DNA of 64,000 bases from Serratia proteamaculans. Its GTDB lineage: Bacteria; Pseudomonadota; Gammaproteobacteria; Enterobacterales; Enterobacteriaceae. The notes below the pieces were generated by a model that was given only the letters and a program-made list of their open reading frames with translations, was not told the DNA's origin and did not search any database. The translations under genes were made by a program, and so were the position numbers. The stretch lies in contig NZ_SWDE01000001.1 of the NCBI RefSeq assembly GCF_013337185.1, positions 1,488,001-1,552,000 on the forward strand. Direction: 5' to 3'. Below are positions 1 through 10,154 of this stretch, one piece after another (position 1 is the stretch's first letter; every line of letters starts with the position of its first letter).

Positions 1-565
1 GGCTGGAAAGTTCCATTTGCGCCTGGCGTTTGGCATTTTGTTGCAGGGTAAGATTAATATCGCGAACGTTGATCTGTTCGTTATTGGCGCGTTGCCAAAT
101 CAGCAGGCTATCCACCACCCGCAGATTATCGATGTCAAATTTCCAGGGCGTATCTACCGGCTCTTCGGAGTGGCTCGCAGGCGCGATAGGCGCATCCGGT
201 TGATTTTGTTCTTCACTTTCAGGAGTCAGGCGGATCACGGCGTTTTTCAGCATCACCTGTTTCACAAACAGTTGATGCGACAACAACGGCAGCAGTTTGA
301 CATCAAGGCGCATATTATCTGCGCTGATCACCGGTGCTTTGGCTCCGGGCGCAGTCAAGGTCATGCGACCGGCCAGAATGCTGAGCTGCGGCCAGATATG
401 CCAGCGCAAATCGCCATCCAGCGTCAGATGATAACCACTCTTTTTCTCGACTTTCGTGACCATGTAGGCACGAAAATCATTCGGATTTACCAACAGTACC
501 AGCGCAGACATCCCCGCCAGCAACACCACCAGCAAAATCACCAAAGTCGTCAGTAATCTTCTCAT
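1..565 (-). CDS. asmA: AsmA family outer-membrane assembly protein, N-terminal part (cut by window edge)
   Basis: The minus-strand frame opens at 565 and runs off the left edge, giving about 188 residues. The start MRRLLTTLVILLVVLL is a signal-anchor helix followed by an AsmA-type beta-rich region (NPNDFRAYM, then LDGDLRWHIWPQLSI), as expected for AsmA, an inner-membrane-anchored periplasmic protein linked to outer-membrane lipid and protein homeostasis. It lies just downstream of dcd on the same strand, the same asmA-dcd-udk order as in E. coli. The gap to dcd is 44 bases, so co-transcription is likely. Only the N-terminal third or less is visible, so nothing can be said about the C-terminal domain. 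Confidence 0.9.
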   Translation of the reverse strand, partial: MRRLLTTLVILLVVLLAGMSALVLLVNPNDFRAYMVTKVEKKSGYHLTLDGDLRWHIWPQLSILAGRMTLTAPGAKAPVISADNMRLDVKLLPLLSHQLFVKQVMLKNAVIRLTPESEEQNQPDAPIAPASHSEEPVDTPWKFDIDNLRVVDSLLIWQRANNEQINVRDINLTLQQNAKRQAQMELSS

Positions 566-609
566 GCCATCCTCTTGTCAGCGCCACACCGACCGTGCTT
601 CCAGCGCTG

Positions 610-1191
610 TTAATCCTTGTCGATTCGACTGGCTACTGCGCCCTGCTGATCGCGGTATTTTGCATCCTGGCGGCTATTATAAGGACGTGCCGCAGGCCCG
701 GACAGCGGTTCAAAACTCAGTGCGCCGATCAGCATGCCCGGACGCAATGCCAGTGGCAGCTTACCTGAATTATAGAACTCCAGGACAATTCGGCCCTGCC
801 AGCCTGGATCGATACGGTGCGCGGTAACATGAACCATCAGGCCCAGACGCGCCAGGGAAGAACGCCCGTCCAGCCAACCCACCAAATCGTTTGGCAGCGT
901 GACCGACTCCAGCGTGACCGCCAGCGCCAATTCCCCCGGATGCAGGAAGAAAGCCTCTCCTTCCGGCAGAACAATTTCATCACTCATCACGCGATCCAAC
1001 GCGGCACTGACTTCATCTTTCGGCCCGCTAAGGTCGATAAAGGCAGCGGTATGGCCACGAAAAACGCGGAACTGATTGCCTAAACGGACATCCACTGTGG
1101 CCCCGTTAATACGCTCAATCGGCGGACGCGGCGAAATCACCAGTTTTTCGCAATCCAGCCAGGCTTCTATATCACGGTCGCACAGTCTCAT
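610..1191 (-). CDS. dcd: dCTP deaminase
   Basis: Converts dCTP to dUTP plus ammonia, the main source of dUMP for thymidylate synthesis in enterobacteria. The protein is 193 residues, the usual family length. The family core [19 protein letters not shown] is present, with catalytic Glu138 in VLEFYN and the [10 protein letters not shown] nucleotide-binding segment at about 108-117. It lies between udk and asmA on the same strand; the 126-base gap to udk contains a stem-loop. The C-terminus is a charged tail, as usual for the E. coli type. No internal defect is seen. Confidence 0.97.
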   Translation of the reverse strand: MRLCDRDIEAWLDCEKLVISPRPPIERINGATVDVRLGNQFRVFRGHTAAFIDLSGPKDEVSAALDRVMSDEIVLPEGEAFFLHPGELALAVTLESVTLPNDLVGWLDGRSSLARLGLMVHVTAHRIDPGWQGRIVLEFYNSGKLPLALRPGMLIGALSFEPLSGPAARPYNSRQDAKYRDQQGAVASRIDKD

Positions 1192-1281
1192 TTATTCATC
1201 TCCATCAAGGCGTGTCACTAAAACAAAAATTGCCACACAACGGGCAAAAGGTCTACGCCGCGGCGTAAATAGTTGCCCGTC

Positions 1282-1306
1282 GGCCGGAAACACGGGGTTT
1301 CCGGCC
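1282..1306 (-). other. Stem-loop between udk and dcd
   Basis: A perfect 10-bp stem (GGCCGGAAAC / GTTTCCGGCC) closes a 5-base loop just downstream of the udk stop. There is no T-tract on the minus strand, so it looks more like an intra-operon attenuating or mRNA-stabilising hairpin than a full intrinsic terminator. A second small palindrome (TACGCCGCGGCGTA) sits at 1253-1266. Confidence 0.5.
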
Positions 1307-1317
1307 ATTGGATAGCA

Positions 1318-1959
1318 TTACTCGAAGAACTGGCTGATTTTGGCTTTCAGAATATCGATCGCAATGCGGTTTTTACCCCCGCGCGGGACGATAATATCGG
1401 CGTATTGTTTGGAAGGATCGATAAACTGCAGGAACATCGGACGGACGGTTTTCTGGTATTGCGCCATTACCGAATCCATCGAACGGCCACGTTCATTCAC
1501 ATCACGCTTCATACGGCGCATCAGGCAAATATCCAGCGGCGTATCAACGAAGATCGAGAAGTTCATTTCCTGACGCAGACGGATATCCGTCAACAGCAGG
1601 ATCCCCTCAAGAATAATCACCTTTTTCGGTTCCAGGTGAATGGTCTCTTTCTTACGCGTGTGCTCGGTGTAACTGTACAAGGGTAACTCTATCGCCTTGC
1701 CTGATTTCAGCATTTGCAGATGCTGAAACAGCAGGTTGTGGTCCATGGCGCTCGGGTGGTCATAGTTTGTCTTGACCCTTTCTTCCATGGTCAAGTGAGT
1801 CTGGTCTTTGTAGTAACTGTCTTCAGGAATAACGCCGATATGTTCATCGCCAACCTGATCGCGAAGTTCACGATACAACGTACTGGCGATAAGGCTTTTT
1901 CCGGAGGCAGATGCGCCAGCTATACCAATAATGACGCACTGATGCGGCTTGTCAGTCAT
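1318..1959 (-). CDS. udk: Uridine/cytidine kinase
   Basis: Phosphorylates uridine and cytidine to UMP and CMP in pyrimidine salvage. The protein is 213 residues, identical in length to the E. coli enzyme. The Walker A loop is GASASGKS at residues 15-22. The uridine kinase signatures [17 protein letters not shown] and the lid region [13 protein letters not shown] are intact. It heads a minus-strand set udk-dcd-asmA, the conserved enterobacterial order. The upstream 200 bases to the divergent PAP2 gene would hold both promoters. Confidence 0.97.
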   Translation of the reverse strand: MTDKPHQCVIIGIAGASASGKSLIASTLYRELRDQVGDEHIGVIPEDSYYKDQTHLTMEERVKTNYDHPSAMDHNLLFQHLQMLKSGKAIELPLYSYTEHTRKKETIHLEPKKVIILEGILLLTDIRLRQEMNFSIFVDTPLDICLMRRMKRDVNERGRSMDSVMAQYQKTVRPMFLQFIDPSKQYADIIVPRGGKNRIAIDILKAKISQFFE

Positions 1960-2204
1960 AAAATTGAAGACCTGATTTCGTAGTGTGAAGGGGGGGAACT
2001 AAAACGCGTCAATTATAGGGAGTTAGCGGCCATAGCGCCAGCCTATATTACCGCCGCCAGGCCGCTATATCGGGTTATTTCGTCGGATTGGTCTGCCACG
2101 ATTTTCAGATGATTGCTTCTAGGGCTATCGGGCATGCCGGGGTAAACTCGGTGACTTGATGATAATCCTGACAATTGGGATGCCTTATTTCACCGGAGAC
2201 CGAC

Positions 2205-2834
2205 GTGCTGGACTGGTATTTTCTGACATTTTTTGGCGACAGTATGTTGTTACTGCCGTGCTCATTGATTCTCTTTGTCGTATTAGTCGTGCCACCAGCC
2301 ACCCGAACCGCAGGTTGGCAATGGGCGCTGATTTTCGGCGGTGCCGGCGGCGTGGTATGTGCCTCCAAACTGGCCTTTATGGGCTGGGGCATCGGCATTG
2401 AAAGCTATGACTTTACCGGCTTTAGCGGTCACTCTGCGCTGGCGGCCAGTATCTGGCCGGTGTTCCTCTGGACGCTGACCGGGCGTTTTTCACATGCGGT
2501 GCGCAGTATGGCGCTGGTGGCCGGTTTGGTATTGCCCCTCACTATCGGGTTATCGCGGCTGGCCATTCAGGTGCATTCGCCTTCGGAAGTAGTGAGCGGA
2601 TTAGTGTTGGGTTATCTGGCCAGCACGCTGTTCCTGTGGTTACAGCGTGGCAAACCGCGTCCGCAGCTTTCCTGGTTACGGATCATCTGCGCATTGGCTT
2701 TACCGCTCGCCCTGATGGGCAACCGGCAGCCGGCACCGACGCAGGGCCTGTTGGAACATATTGCCACCGCCCTAGCGCATATCGAACGCCCTTATACCCG
2801 AGCTGATCTGCACAAACACCTTACGACCCCCTAA
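2205..2834 (+). CDS. PAP2-family membrane phosphatase
   Basis: A 209-residue polytopic membrane protein of the type 2 phosphatidic acid phosphatase superfamily. Two of the three PAP2 signature blocks are clear: FSGHSA around residue 80 and SRLAIQVHSPSEV around residue 125, which supply the catalytic His and Arg residues. Likely substrates are lipid phosphates or pyrophosphates such as undecaprenyl-PP, but the sequence does not decide this. The start is chosen at the GTG at 2205 because GGAG lies 6 bases upstream; an in-frame ATG at 2175 has no such site. The tail after the last helix (from QPAPTQGLLEH) is soluble. It is convergent with mrp across a shared terminator. Confidence 0.8.
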   Translation: MLDWYFLTFFGDSMLLLPCSLILFVVLVVPPATRTAGWQWALIFGGAGGVVCASKLAFMGWGIGIESYDFTGFSGHSALAASIWPVFLWTLTGRFSHAVRSMALVAGLVLPLTIGLSRLAIQVHSPSEVVSGLVLGYLASTLFLWLQRGKPRPQLSWLRIICALALPLALMGNRQPAPTQGLLEHIATALAHIERPYTRADLHKHLTTP

Positions 2835-2836
2835 AC

Positions 2837-2866
2837 AAAACCCCGGCACATGTCCGGGGTTGTTTT
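2837..2866. terminator. Bidirectional terminator between the PAP2 gene and mrp
   Basis: ACCCCGG-CACATGT-CCGGGGT forms a strong stem flanked by an A-run on the left and T-rich sequence on the right, so it can end transcripts from both the plus-strand phosphatase gene and the minus-strand mrp. Confidence 0.75.
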
Positions 2867-2885
2867 CTGGCAGGCGTTAAGTGAA

Positions 2886-3998
2886 TTACAAGGCGCGGAA
2901 AGAGATTTCCGTCGGAATAGCTTCACCCTGCCAATACATCTGCGCGGCAACGCGACCGGCAAGCTGGCGATACAGCTCGGCAAATTCGCTGTCCGGGCGG
3001 CTTATCACCGTCGGCTCGCCACGATCCAAATCTTCGCGCAGTGAAATATGCAGCGGCAATTGCCCCAGCAGGCGGCTATGGTACTTCTTCACCAGCTTCT
3101 CCGCCCCACCGGTACCGAAAATGGGCTCGTGGTGTCCGCAGTTGCTGCAAATATGCACACTCATATTTTCCACGATGCCCAGTACCGGCACATGAACCTT
3201 CTCAAACATCACAATGCCCTTGGCGGCATCGAGCAACGCGATATCCTGCGGCGTGGTGACCACCAATGCTCCGGTAACCGGAATGTTTTGCGACAGCGTC
3301 AACTGAATATCACCGGTACCCGGTGGCATATCCAGCACCAGATAGTCCAGATCCGGCCACAAGGTATCCTGCAACAATTGCATTAACGCCTTGCTGGCCA
3401 TCGGACCGCGCCACACCATGGCATTATCGTCGGTCACCAGATAGCCAATAGAGTTGGTTGCCAAACCGTGCGCCAGGATCGGTGCCATATGTTGCCCATC
3501 CGGCGAGGTTGGACGCTCGTTCTCGGTGCCCAGCATATTCGGGATCGACGGGCCATAAATGTCGGCGTCCAGAATACCGACCTTGGCCCCTTCCGCAGCC
3601 AGCGCTAACGCCAGGTTAACCGCCGTGGTGGATTTCCCCACCCCGCCCTTACCGGAACTGATGGCGATGATATTACGCACCCCCTTGATACCGGCCTGAT
3701 CGTTGGCGCGTTTCAGAGTAGTAATGTCGTGCTTCAGTTTCCAGTCGATCGCTTCAGCACCGGTCACGCGCAGCAATTCTGCACTGACGCTGTCTTTCAG
3801 CACCTCAAAACCGCTCTGCCAGGCGAATGGCATGATCAGTTCAATGTGCAGCACATGATCCAACAACGCGCAGTGGTGAATTGCCTTCAGCGCGGTCAGG
3901 TTGTTTTTTAACGTCGGGTGTTCAAAGGCGGCCAGTACACCGGTCACCAGGGCACGCAGAACTTCGGGGTTGGTCTGCTCGGGGGATTTTGTGCTCAT
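2886..3998 (-). CDS. mrp: Iron-sulfur cluster carrier ATPase Mrp/ApbC
   Basis: A P-loop ATPase that carries or inserts Fe-S clusters into apoproteins. An N-terminal MIP18/DUF59-like domain (about 1-95) precedes the ParA/MinD-like NTPase with a deviant Walker A, GKGGVGKS at 116-123. The C-terminal half holds the CSNCG CxxC motif that bridges a cluster between subunits. The start at 3998 (MSTKSPEQTN) gives 370 residues, the usual length, and has AAGGAG just upstream; a longer frame to 4067 exists but lacks this support. It is divergent from metG with 160 bases between the two starts, as in E. coli. Confidence 0.95.
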   Translation of the reverse strand: MSTKSPEQTNPEVLRALVTGVLAAFEHPTLKNNLTALKAIHHCALLDHVLHIELIMPFAWQSGFEVLKDSVSAELLRVTGAEAIDWKLKHDITTLKRANDQAGIKGVRNIIAISSGKGGVGKSTTAVNLALALAAEGAKVGILDADIYGPSIPNMLGTENERPTSPDGQHMAPILAHGLATNSIGYLVTDDNAMVWRGPMASKALMQLLQDTLWPDLDYLVLDMPPGTGDIQLTLSQNIPVTGALVVTTPQDIALLDAAKGIVMFEKVHVPVLGIVENMSVHICSNCGHHEPIFGTGGAEKLVKKYHSRLLGQLPLHISLREDLDRGEPTVISRPDSEFAELYRQLAGRVAAQMYWQGEAIPTEISFRAL

Positions 3999-4158
3999 CC
4001 CGGCTCCTTGATTTTGAATGGATAGCTTCCCGCTAAGCATATCAGAACTGCAGGCCGGTCGGCGCATGTCTGTATAAAGAAACCGCCCTAGCCGTGGCGG
4101 GCGCGATCGGGTAACATCAAAGACCCTTTTTATTCATTACAGAAACCAAGTTCTCACT

Positions 4159-6186
4159 ATGCCTCAAGTCGCGAAAAAATTATTGGTGACGTGCGCGCTG
4201 CCGTACGCAAATGGTTCCATCCATCTCGGCCACATGCTCGAGCACATCCAGGCAGACATCTGGGTTCGTTACCAACGAATGCGCGGCAACGAGGTTCATT
4301 TCATCTGCGCGGACGACGCGCACGGCACGCCGATCATGCTGAAAGCTCAGCAGTTGGGCATCAAGCCGGAAGAAATGATTGCGGAAATGAGCCAGGAGCA
4401 CCAACAGGATTTCGCCGGTTTTGGCATCAGCTATGATAACTATCATTCAACCCATAGCGATGAGAACCGTGAGCTGTCGAACCTGATTTACGGCCGCCTG
4501 AAAGAAAACGGTTTCATCAAGAACCGCACCATTTCTCAGCTGTACGACCCGGAAAAAGGCATGTTCCTGCCTGACCGCTTCGTCAAAGGCACCTGCCCGA
4601 AATGCAAATCGCCGGATCAATACGGCGATAACTGCGAAGTTTGTGGCGCAACCTACAGCCCGACCGAACTGATCGATCCGAAATCCGTGGTTTCCGGTGC
4701 AACGCCGGTGCTGCGTGATTCCGAGCACTTCTTCTTTGATCTGCCGTCGTTCAGCGAAATGTTGCAGGCCTGGACCCGTTCCGGCGCGCTGCAAGAGCAG
4801 GTAGCGAACAAGATGCAGGAATGGTTTGAGTCCGGTCTGCAACAGTGGGATATCTCCCGCGATGCGCCGTATTTCGGCTTTGAAATCCCGGATGCCCCAG
4901 GCAAATACTTCTACGTCTGGCTGGATGCGCCAATCGGCTACATGGGTTCATTCAAAAACCTGTGCGACAAGCGCGGCGATCTGGACTTTGACGAGTTCTG
5001 GCGCAAGGACTCCACCACCGAGCTGTATCACTTTATCGGCAAGGACATCGTTTATTTCCACAGCCTGTTCTGGCCGGCCATGCTGGAAGGCAGTAACTTC
5101 CGCAAACCGACCAACCTGTTCGTACATGGCTACGTGACGGTAAACGGCGCCAAGATGTCCAAGTCTCGCGGCACCTTTATCAAGGCCGGTACCTATCTGC
5201 AACACCTGGATGCCGACTGCCTGCGTTACTACTACGCCGCCAAGCTGTCTTCACGCATTGACGATATCGACCTGAATCTGGAAGATTTCGTGCAGCGGGT
5301 GAACGCCGACATCGTGAACAAGGTGGTTAACCTGGCTTCGCGCAACGCCGGCTTTATCAGCAAGCGTTTTGGGGGGCAACTGGCCGACAAGCTGGCCGAC
5401 CCGGCGCTGTACCAAACCTTCGTTGATGCGGCACAAAGCATCGCCGAAGCCTATGCCAGCCGTGAGTCCGGTCGCGCAATCCGCGAAATCATGGCGCTGG
5501 CCGATCTGGCAAACCGCTATGTGGATGAGCAGGCGCCGTGGGTAGTGGCCAAACAGGAAGGCCGCGATGCGGATTTGCAAGCTATTTGCTCAATGGGTAT
5601 CAACCTGTTCCGCGTACTGATGACTTACCTGAAACCGGTAATGCCGTCACTGACTGAACGCACCGAAGCCTTCCTTAATTGTGAGCTGAGCTGGGACAGC
5701 ATCCCGCAGCCGTTGCTGGGCCATCAGGTTAATACATTCAAAGCCCTGTTCAACCGTATCGATCTGGACAAGGTAAATGAGATGGTCAGCGCTTCGAAAG
5801 AAGATATGGTAGCGGCGAAAGTGGTCACCGGCCCACTGGCTGAGGATCCGATTCAGGACACCATCACCTTTGACGATTTCGCCAAGGTTGATATGCGTAT
5901 TGCCCTGATCAAGAGCGCCGATTTTGTCGAAGGTTCGGACAAGCTGTTGAAGCTGCAGTTGGATCTGGGTGGCGAAATGCGCCAGATCTTCTCCGGTATT
6001 CGTTCCGCTTACCCGGATCCAAAAACGCTGGAAGGCCGTCTGACCATCATGGTTGCCAACCTTGCGCCACGCAAAATGCGCTTCGGTATCTCCGAAGGCA
6101 TGGTGATGGCTGCCGGCCCGGGCGGAAAAGAAATCTTCCTGCTTAGCCCGGACAGCGGTGCACAGCCAGGGATGCAGGTGAAGTAA
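4159..6186 (+). CDS. metG: Methionyl-tRNA synthetase
   Basis: Charges tRNA-Met with methionine. The 675-residue protein has the class I HIGH motif as HLGH at 22-25, KMSKS at 332-336, and a zinc knuckle [17 protein letters not shown] between them near residue 145. A C-terminal EMAPII-like tRNA-binding and dimerisation domain begins near [10 protein letters not shown] (about 573) and runs to the end. Length and domain order match the E. coli homodimeric enzyme. An intrinsic terminator follows directly. Confidence 0.98.
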   Translation: MPQVAKKLLVTCALPYANGSIHLGHMLEHIQADIWVRYQRMRGNEVHFICADDAHGTPIMLKAQQLGIKPEEMIAEMSQEHQQDFAGFGISYDNYHSTHSDENRELSNLIYGRLKENGFIKNRTISQLYDPEKGMFLPDRFVKGTCPKCKSPDQYGDNCEVCGATYSPTELIDPKSVVSGATPVLRDSEHFFFDLPSFSEMLQAWTRSGALQEQVANKMQEWFESGLQQWDISRDAPYFGFEIPDAPGKYFYVWLDAPIGYMGSFKNLCDKRGDLDFDEFWRKDSTTELYHFIGKDIVYFHSLFWPAMLEGSNFRKPTNLFVHGYVTVNGAKMSKSRGTFIKAGTYLQHLDADCLRYYYAAKLSSRIDDIDLNLEDFVQRVNADIVNKVVNLASRNAGFISKRFGGQLADKLADPALYQTFVDAAQSIAEAYASRESGRAIREIMALADLANRYVDEQAPWVVAKQEGRDADLQAICSMGINLFRVLMTYLKPVMPSLTERTEAFLNCELSWDSIPQPLLGHQVNTFKALFNRIDLDKVNEMVSASKEDMVAAKVVTGPLAEDPIQDTITFDDFAKVDMRIALIKSADFVEGSDKLLKLQLDLGGEMRQIFSGIRSAYPDPKTLEGRLTIMVANLAPRKMRFGISEGMVMAAGPGGKEIFLLSPDSGAQPGMQVK

Positions 6187-6205
6187 CACCCGCTACCACG
6201 GTCAT

Positions 6206-6232
6206 AAGGGTCGAGCTTGCTCGGCCCTTTTT
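6206..6232 (+). terminator. metG intrinsic terminator
   Basis: AAGGG-CGAGC stem with TTG loop region pairing to GCTCG-CCCTT, followed by TTTTTATTT, 20 bases after the metG stop. Confidence 0.8.
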
Positions 6233-6384
6233 ATTTGATCCCCCAAAGTACCTGCTCCAGCCCCTTCCCAAGAGAATCCTTTCGGTTCCAATGCTCCGAC
6301 ATTAAAGTAGACGTCCAGAAGGAAAGACTGCTATAAATAGCCACTTACCGGGATAGTTCTCACCTGCTTTCGGAGCCAATAATA

Positions 6385-7455
6385 ATGAAAACCCTAAAGA
6401 CCCCGCTGCTGGCCATTGGCCTGCTGACCACTCTGCCGTTGTTTGCCGCAGAAATCCCTGCGCCGGTGCCCACCGCCATCGCTCAACATCAGGGTCCGAT
6501 TCGCATTGCGGTGATCCGCAATCTGGGCTCCGACGACAACACCACTCAGTTTCTGGCCGGCACCCTCCAGGAAGGCCGTAAACTGGGTTTTAAGGTGGAT
6601 ACCTTCCTCAGCAACGGTGACGACGCACGCTTTCAGGATTTCGTGAATCAGGCCATCAGCCAGAAGTATGACGGCATTATTCTCTCGCAGGGCCGCGCGC
6701 CCTATTCCACCGATCTGGTCAAACGCATTACGGCGGCGGGTATTGCCGTATCCGCCTTTGATACCGACATCAGCGGCAGCATCCCCGGCGTGACCGTTTC
6801 ACAGCAGGATGACGCCTCGCTGGCCAATGAGTCTTTCGGTCAGTTAATCAAGGATTTCAACGGCAAGGCCAATATCATCAAACTCTGGGTGGCCGGTTTC
6901 CCGCCGATGGAACGCCGCCAGGCCGCTTATCAACAGTTACTGAAACAGAACCCTGGCATTCACGAGCTGGAATCAATTGGTGCGGTGTCATCCGACGTAC
7001 AGGGTGATACCGCCAACAAGGTCGGCGCCGTACTGGCCAAATATCCGAAAGGCAAGATCGACGCCATTTGGGGCACCTGGGATGCCTTCAGTCAGGGTGC
7101 CTACAAGGCGTTGAAAGAGAATGGCCGTACCGAGATCAAACTGTACAGCATCGACATCTCTAATCAGGATTTGCAGCTGATGCGCGAAGCCAACAGCCCG
7201 TGGAAAGTCAGCGTGGCGGTGGACACCAAACTGATCGGCGCAATCAACCTGCGTCTGGTGGCGAACAAAATTGCCGGGGAACCGACGCCGGCAACCTACG
7301 AATTTAAAGCCGCCGCTATTCCACAGGCACTGCTGGTCAGCCAGCCGGGGCCGGTCAACGTCGCCGGCCTGGCCAAAATCATCCCGGGCTGGGGCAGCAG
7401 CGACGCGTTCATTCAGCCCTGGTTCGCCACGCTGCAGGCTAAAACGGGCAAATAA
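6385..7455 (+). CDS. Periplasmic sugar-type ABC substrate-binding protein (orphan)
   Basis: A 356-residue exported protein of the ribose/galactose-binding (type I periplasmic binding protein) family. Residues 1-21 form a signal peptide ending LPLFAA. Binding-protein motifs include IRIAVIRNLGSDDNT, AISQKYDGIILSQG and AVSAFDTDISG, then a hinge and second lobe with GTWDAFSQGAYKALKENG. The ligand is unknown. GGAG lies 9 bases before the ATG. No ABC permease or ATPase gene is next to it; the only neighbour downstream is an MFS transporter 102 bases away. It could serve a distant transporter, a chemoreceptor or a sensor kinase. Confidence 0.8.
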   Translation: MKTLKTPLLAIGLLTTLPLFAAEIPAPVPTAIAQHQGPIRIAVIRNLGSDDNTTQFLAGTLQEGRKLGFKVDTFLSNGDDARFQDFVNQAISQKYDGIILSQGRAPYSTDLVKRITAAGIAVSAFDTDISGSIPGVTVSQQDDASLANESFGQLIKDFNGKANIIKLWVAGFPPMERRQAAYQQLLKQNPGIHELESIGAVSSDVQGDTANKVGAVLAKYPKGKIDAIWGTWDAFSQGAYKALKENGRTEIKLYSIDISNQDLQLMREANSPWKVSVAVDTKLIGAINLRLVANKIAGEPTPATYEFKAAAIPQALLVSQPGPVNVAGLAKIIPGWGSSDAFIQPWFATLQAKTGK

Positions 7456-7557
7456 TTTAAATCCTGCATATACTCAGGCAGATTATAGGGGCGGATATCT
7501 TCGCCCCCTACGGTTACCCACACCAAATTAATCACCGCATGCATAAACAGGTCTGAC

Positions 7558-8781
7558 ATGAAGGGATTCCCACCGCTGATCAACACCTTGCTGGCCAGCT
7601 CGCTGGTATTGACCATTGGGCGTGGCGTCACGCTGCCGTTCATTACCATCTATCTCACCGGGCATTTCCATCTGCTGCCGAAAAGCGTCGGTATCATTTT
7701 GGGCATCAGCCTGATGATCGGTATTTTCGCCAGTCTGTATGGCGGTTACCTGGTCGACAAGTTCAACAAAAACACCTTGATCCTGACGGCCATTTTGCTG
7801 TTCGCCCTGAGTTTTTTCGCTATTCCGTGGATCCCGCGTCCGGGCGGCATCATCGTGGTATTGGCTATTCTGCATACCGCCTATTCGGTGCTGGGCATCA
7901 CCATCAAAGCCTGTTTTGCCGACTGGCTACCGGTTGCACAGCGTATCAAAGCCTTTTCAATTAACTACACGCTGGTGAACGTCGGCTGGGCGGTGGGCTC
8001 ATCACTGGGGGTAATGGTGGCAGGGCTGAACCCATTGTTACCCTTCTACCTTTCCGGCGGATTGGCTTTATTCACCGTGACAGCGTTGAGTTTTAGCCTG
8101 CACCGGCAACGTCCCACACCGCCAGCGGCGACTGATGTCATGCCGTCTGCACCACCCAATTTCCGCCAAACGCTGACCATTCTGCGAAGCGACCACCGGC
8201 TGATTTATTTTACCCTCGGCAGTACGCTGGGCGCGGTGGTATTCGGGCAGTTCACCGGTTATTTGTCGCAATACCTGATACTGGTTTCCAACGCCGAGTT
8301 TGCCTACCAGGTCATAGGTGCGGTGATGATTGTTAATGCCTGCATCGTCATCGCCCTGCAGTATTTACTGAGCCGAGGTATGCGGCAGGAAAACATGCTG
8401 CGCTGGCTGGCGCTGGGCACCGTGTTTTTCATTTTGGGGCTGATCGGTTTTAGCCTGGCCGGGCAATCACTCTGGCTGTGGGCCATCGCTATGGCGATAT
8501 TTACCCTGGGGGAAATTATCGTGATCCCGGTGGAGTATATGTTTATCGACTTTATCGCCCCACAGCATCTGAAAGGCAGTTACTACGGTGTGCAAAACCT
8601 CAGCGCTCTGGGCGGTGCCATCAACCCGGTGCTGTGCGGTTTTATACTCAGCTATGCCGCGCCGCAAATGATGTTTGTGATGTTGATTGCTGCCGCATTG
8701 TTCAGCCTGCTATTCTTTTTCCTCGGTCATCGCCTGGCGCAAAAGCAGCAATACCGCGCAGGCATCATCAGTACAAAATGA
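7558..8781 (+). CDS. MFS transporter, YdeE-like
   Basis: A 407-residue, 12-helix major facilitator. The N-terminus (LLASSLVLTIGRGVTLPFITIYL, quoted in part: SSLVLTIGRG) and the block RIKAFSINYTLVNVGWAVG resemble E. coli YdeE, a drug/dipeptide efflux member of the DHA1 group. The loop 2-3 signature appears as GGYLVDKFNKN. The substrate cannot be read from the sequence. It follows the orphan binding protein on the same strand; whether the two share a transcript or a ligand is inference only. Confidence 0.75.
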   Translation: MKGFPPLINTLLASSLVLTIGRGVTLPFITIYLTGHFHLLPKSVGIILGISLMIGIFASLYGGYLVDKFNKNTLILTAILLFALSFFAIPWIPRPGGIIVVLAILHTAYSVLGITIKACFADWLPVAQRIKAFSINYTLVNVGWAVGSSLGVMVAGLNPLLPFYLSGGLALFTVTALSFSLHRQRPTPPAATDVMPSAPPNFRQTLTILRSDHRLIYFTLGSTLGAVVFGQFTGYLSQYLILVSNAEFAYQVIGAVMIVNACIVIALQYLLSRGMRQENMLRWLALGTVFFILGLIGFSLAGQSLWLWAIAMAIFTLGEIIVIPVEYMFIDFIAPQHLKGSYYGVQNLSALGGAINPVLCGFILSYAAPQMMFVMLIAAALFSLLFFFLGHRLAQKQQYRAGIISTK

Positions 8782-8917
8782 GGGCGCACCGGGCTTAACT
8801 ACGGCTGTCAACCTGCCTGGCAGGCATGATAGCCATAGAGAGAATTCATGGTGTGATTTGTGGCGAAGGTCACAGTTTAATTGTATGATGAATGCATCGG
8901 TTAAACGGGATTAAGTT

Positions 8918-9325
8918 ATGACCAAGCTATTCACTCTGTGCTGGAAATACCTGAGGGCAATCGTCCTTATCTACCTTTGCTTATTTGCCGGCAATGCCAT
9001 CGCGGCGCTCTTGCCGATCGCCATTCCCGGCAGCATTATCGGCATGCTGTTGCTGTTCGCCCTGCTCTCCACGCAAATTATGCCGGCCAAGTGGGTCAAA
9101 CCCGGCTGTCATCTGCTGATCCGCTATATGGTGCTGTTGTTTGTGCCCATCGGCGTTGGCGTAATGAAATACTATGACCAGATCCTCGATCACCTCGGCC
9201 CGCTGGTGGTTTCCTGCATTATCAGTACCCTGATGGTGCTGGTGGTGGTGGGCTATACCTCGCATTATTTCCACCGGGAGCGTCGCATCGTCGGCAAACC
9301 GGATGCCGCGGAGGGTGAGAAATGA
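8918..9325 (+). CDS. yohJ: CidA/LrgA-family holin-like membrane protein YohJ
   Basis: A 135-residue protein with four predicted membrane helices, starting with [19 protein letters not shown] and containing the LrgA-family block [15 protein letters not shown]. CidA/LrgA proteins are compared with holins and are linked to export of small metabolites or control of murein hydrolases. Its stop overlaps the start of yohK by four bases (ATGA), so the two are translationally coupled. The yohJ-yohK-cdd order is conserved with E. coli. Confidence 0.92.
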   Translation: MTKLFTLCWKYLRAIVLIYLCLFAGNAIAALLPIAIPGSIIGMLLLFALLSTQIMPAKWVKPGCHLLIRYMVLLFVPIGVGVMKYYDQILDHLGPLVVSCIISTLMVLVVVGYTSHYFHRERRIVGKPDAAEGEK

Positions 9326-10017
9326 TCCATGAAATTTGGTGGTCATTGCCACTGACGCTGGCAGTCTACTTTGCCGCACGCAAGCTGGCACAGTGGCTGA
9401 ACATGCCGCTGCTGAACCCGCTGCTGGTCTCGATGGCGGTGATCATTCCCCTGCTGTTACTGACCGGCATCCCCTATGAACGCTATTTTCAGGGCAGCAA
9501 AATCCTCAATGACTTATTGCAGCCCGCCGTCGTCGCGCTGGCCTACCCGCTGTATGAACAGCTGCACCAGATCCGCGCCCGTTGGAAATCCATTATCGCC
9601 GTCTGCTTTATCGGCAGTATGACGGCCATGATCAGCGGCGGTGCCATCGCTTTATGGATGGGTGCCACGCCGGAAATCGCCGCATCCATTATGCCCAAAT
9701 CGGTCACAACCCCTATCGCCATGGCAGTGGCGGAATCGCTCGGCGGCATCCCGGCAATCAGCGCCGTCTGCGTAATCTTCGTCGGTATTCTCGGCGCAGT
9801 ATTCGGGCATACATTGTTTAAACTATTGAAAATCACCACTCGCTCGGCGCGGGGACTGGCCATGGGTACTGCATCTCATGCGCTGGGCACGGCTCGTTGC
9901 GCGGAAATGGACTATCAGGAGGGGGCTTTCGGCTCTTTGGCGCTGGTGATCTGCGGGATCATTACCTCGCTGCTGGCCCCTTTCCTGTTCCCGGTACTCC
10001 TGCATCTGTTCAGTTAG
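9322..10017 (+). CDS. yohK: CidB/LrgB-family membrane protein YohK
   Basis: A 231-residue polytopic protein of the LrgB/CidB family. The diagnostic segments are [15 protein letters not shown]-like (here [17 protein letters not shown]), [20 protein letters not shown] and the C-terminal [12 protein letters not shown]. It pairs with YohJ, overlapping it by four bases, and lies 137 bases ahead of cdd. In related bacteria such pairs have been linked to pyruvate or other small-molecule traffic; this is family knowledge and not shown here. Confidence 0.92.
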   Translation: MIHEIWWSLPLTLAVYFAARKLAQWLNMPLLNPLLVSMAVIIPLLLLTGIPYERYFQGSKILNDLLQPAVVALAYPLYEQLHQIRARWKSIIAVCFIGSMTAMISGGAIALWMGATPEIAASIMPKSVTTPIAMAVAESLGGIPAISAVCVIFVGILGAVFGHTLFKLLKITTRSARGLAMGTASHALGTARCAEMDYQEGAFGSLALVICGIITSLLAPFLFPVLLHLFS

Positions 10018-10080
10018 AACGGTTAAAACTTGCGATATATCTCGCAATTATGCTTTTCATTGCATTGATTTCATCAATAA

Positions 10081-10123
10081 AGAGATTTGCATCACACTTT
10101 ATTCACGCAAGGCTGCCTAGAAT
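10081..10123 (+). promoter_or_regulatory. cdd promoter with class II CRP site
   Basis: A CRP-like site AGAGA-TTTGCA-TCACA at 10081-10096 has one perfect half. A TAGAAT -10 box sits at 10118-10123. A start site near 10130 would place the CRP centre at -41.5, the class II position. This agrees with the known CRP control of cdd in E. coli. Start and factor use are inferred. Confidence 0.6.
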
Positions 10124-10154
10124 GTTATCCCGTTAACCAGTAGAGAGAGTTTCT

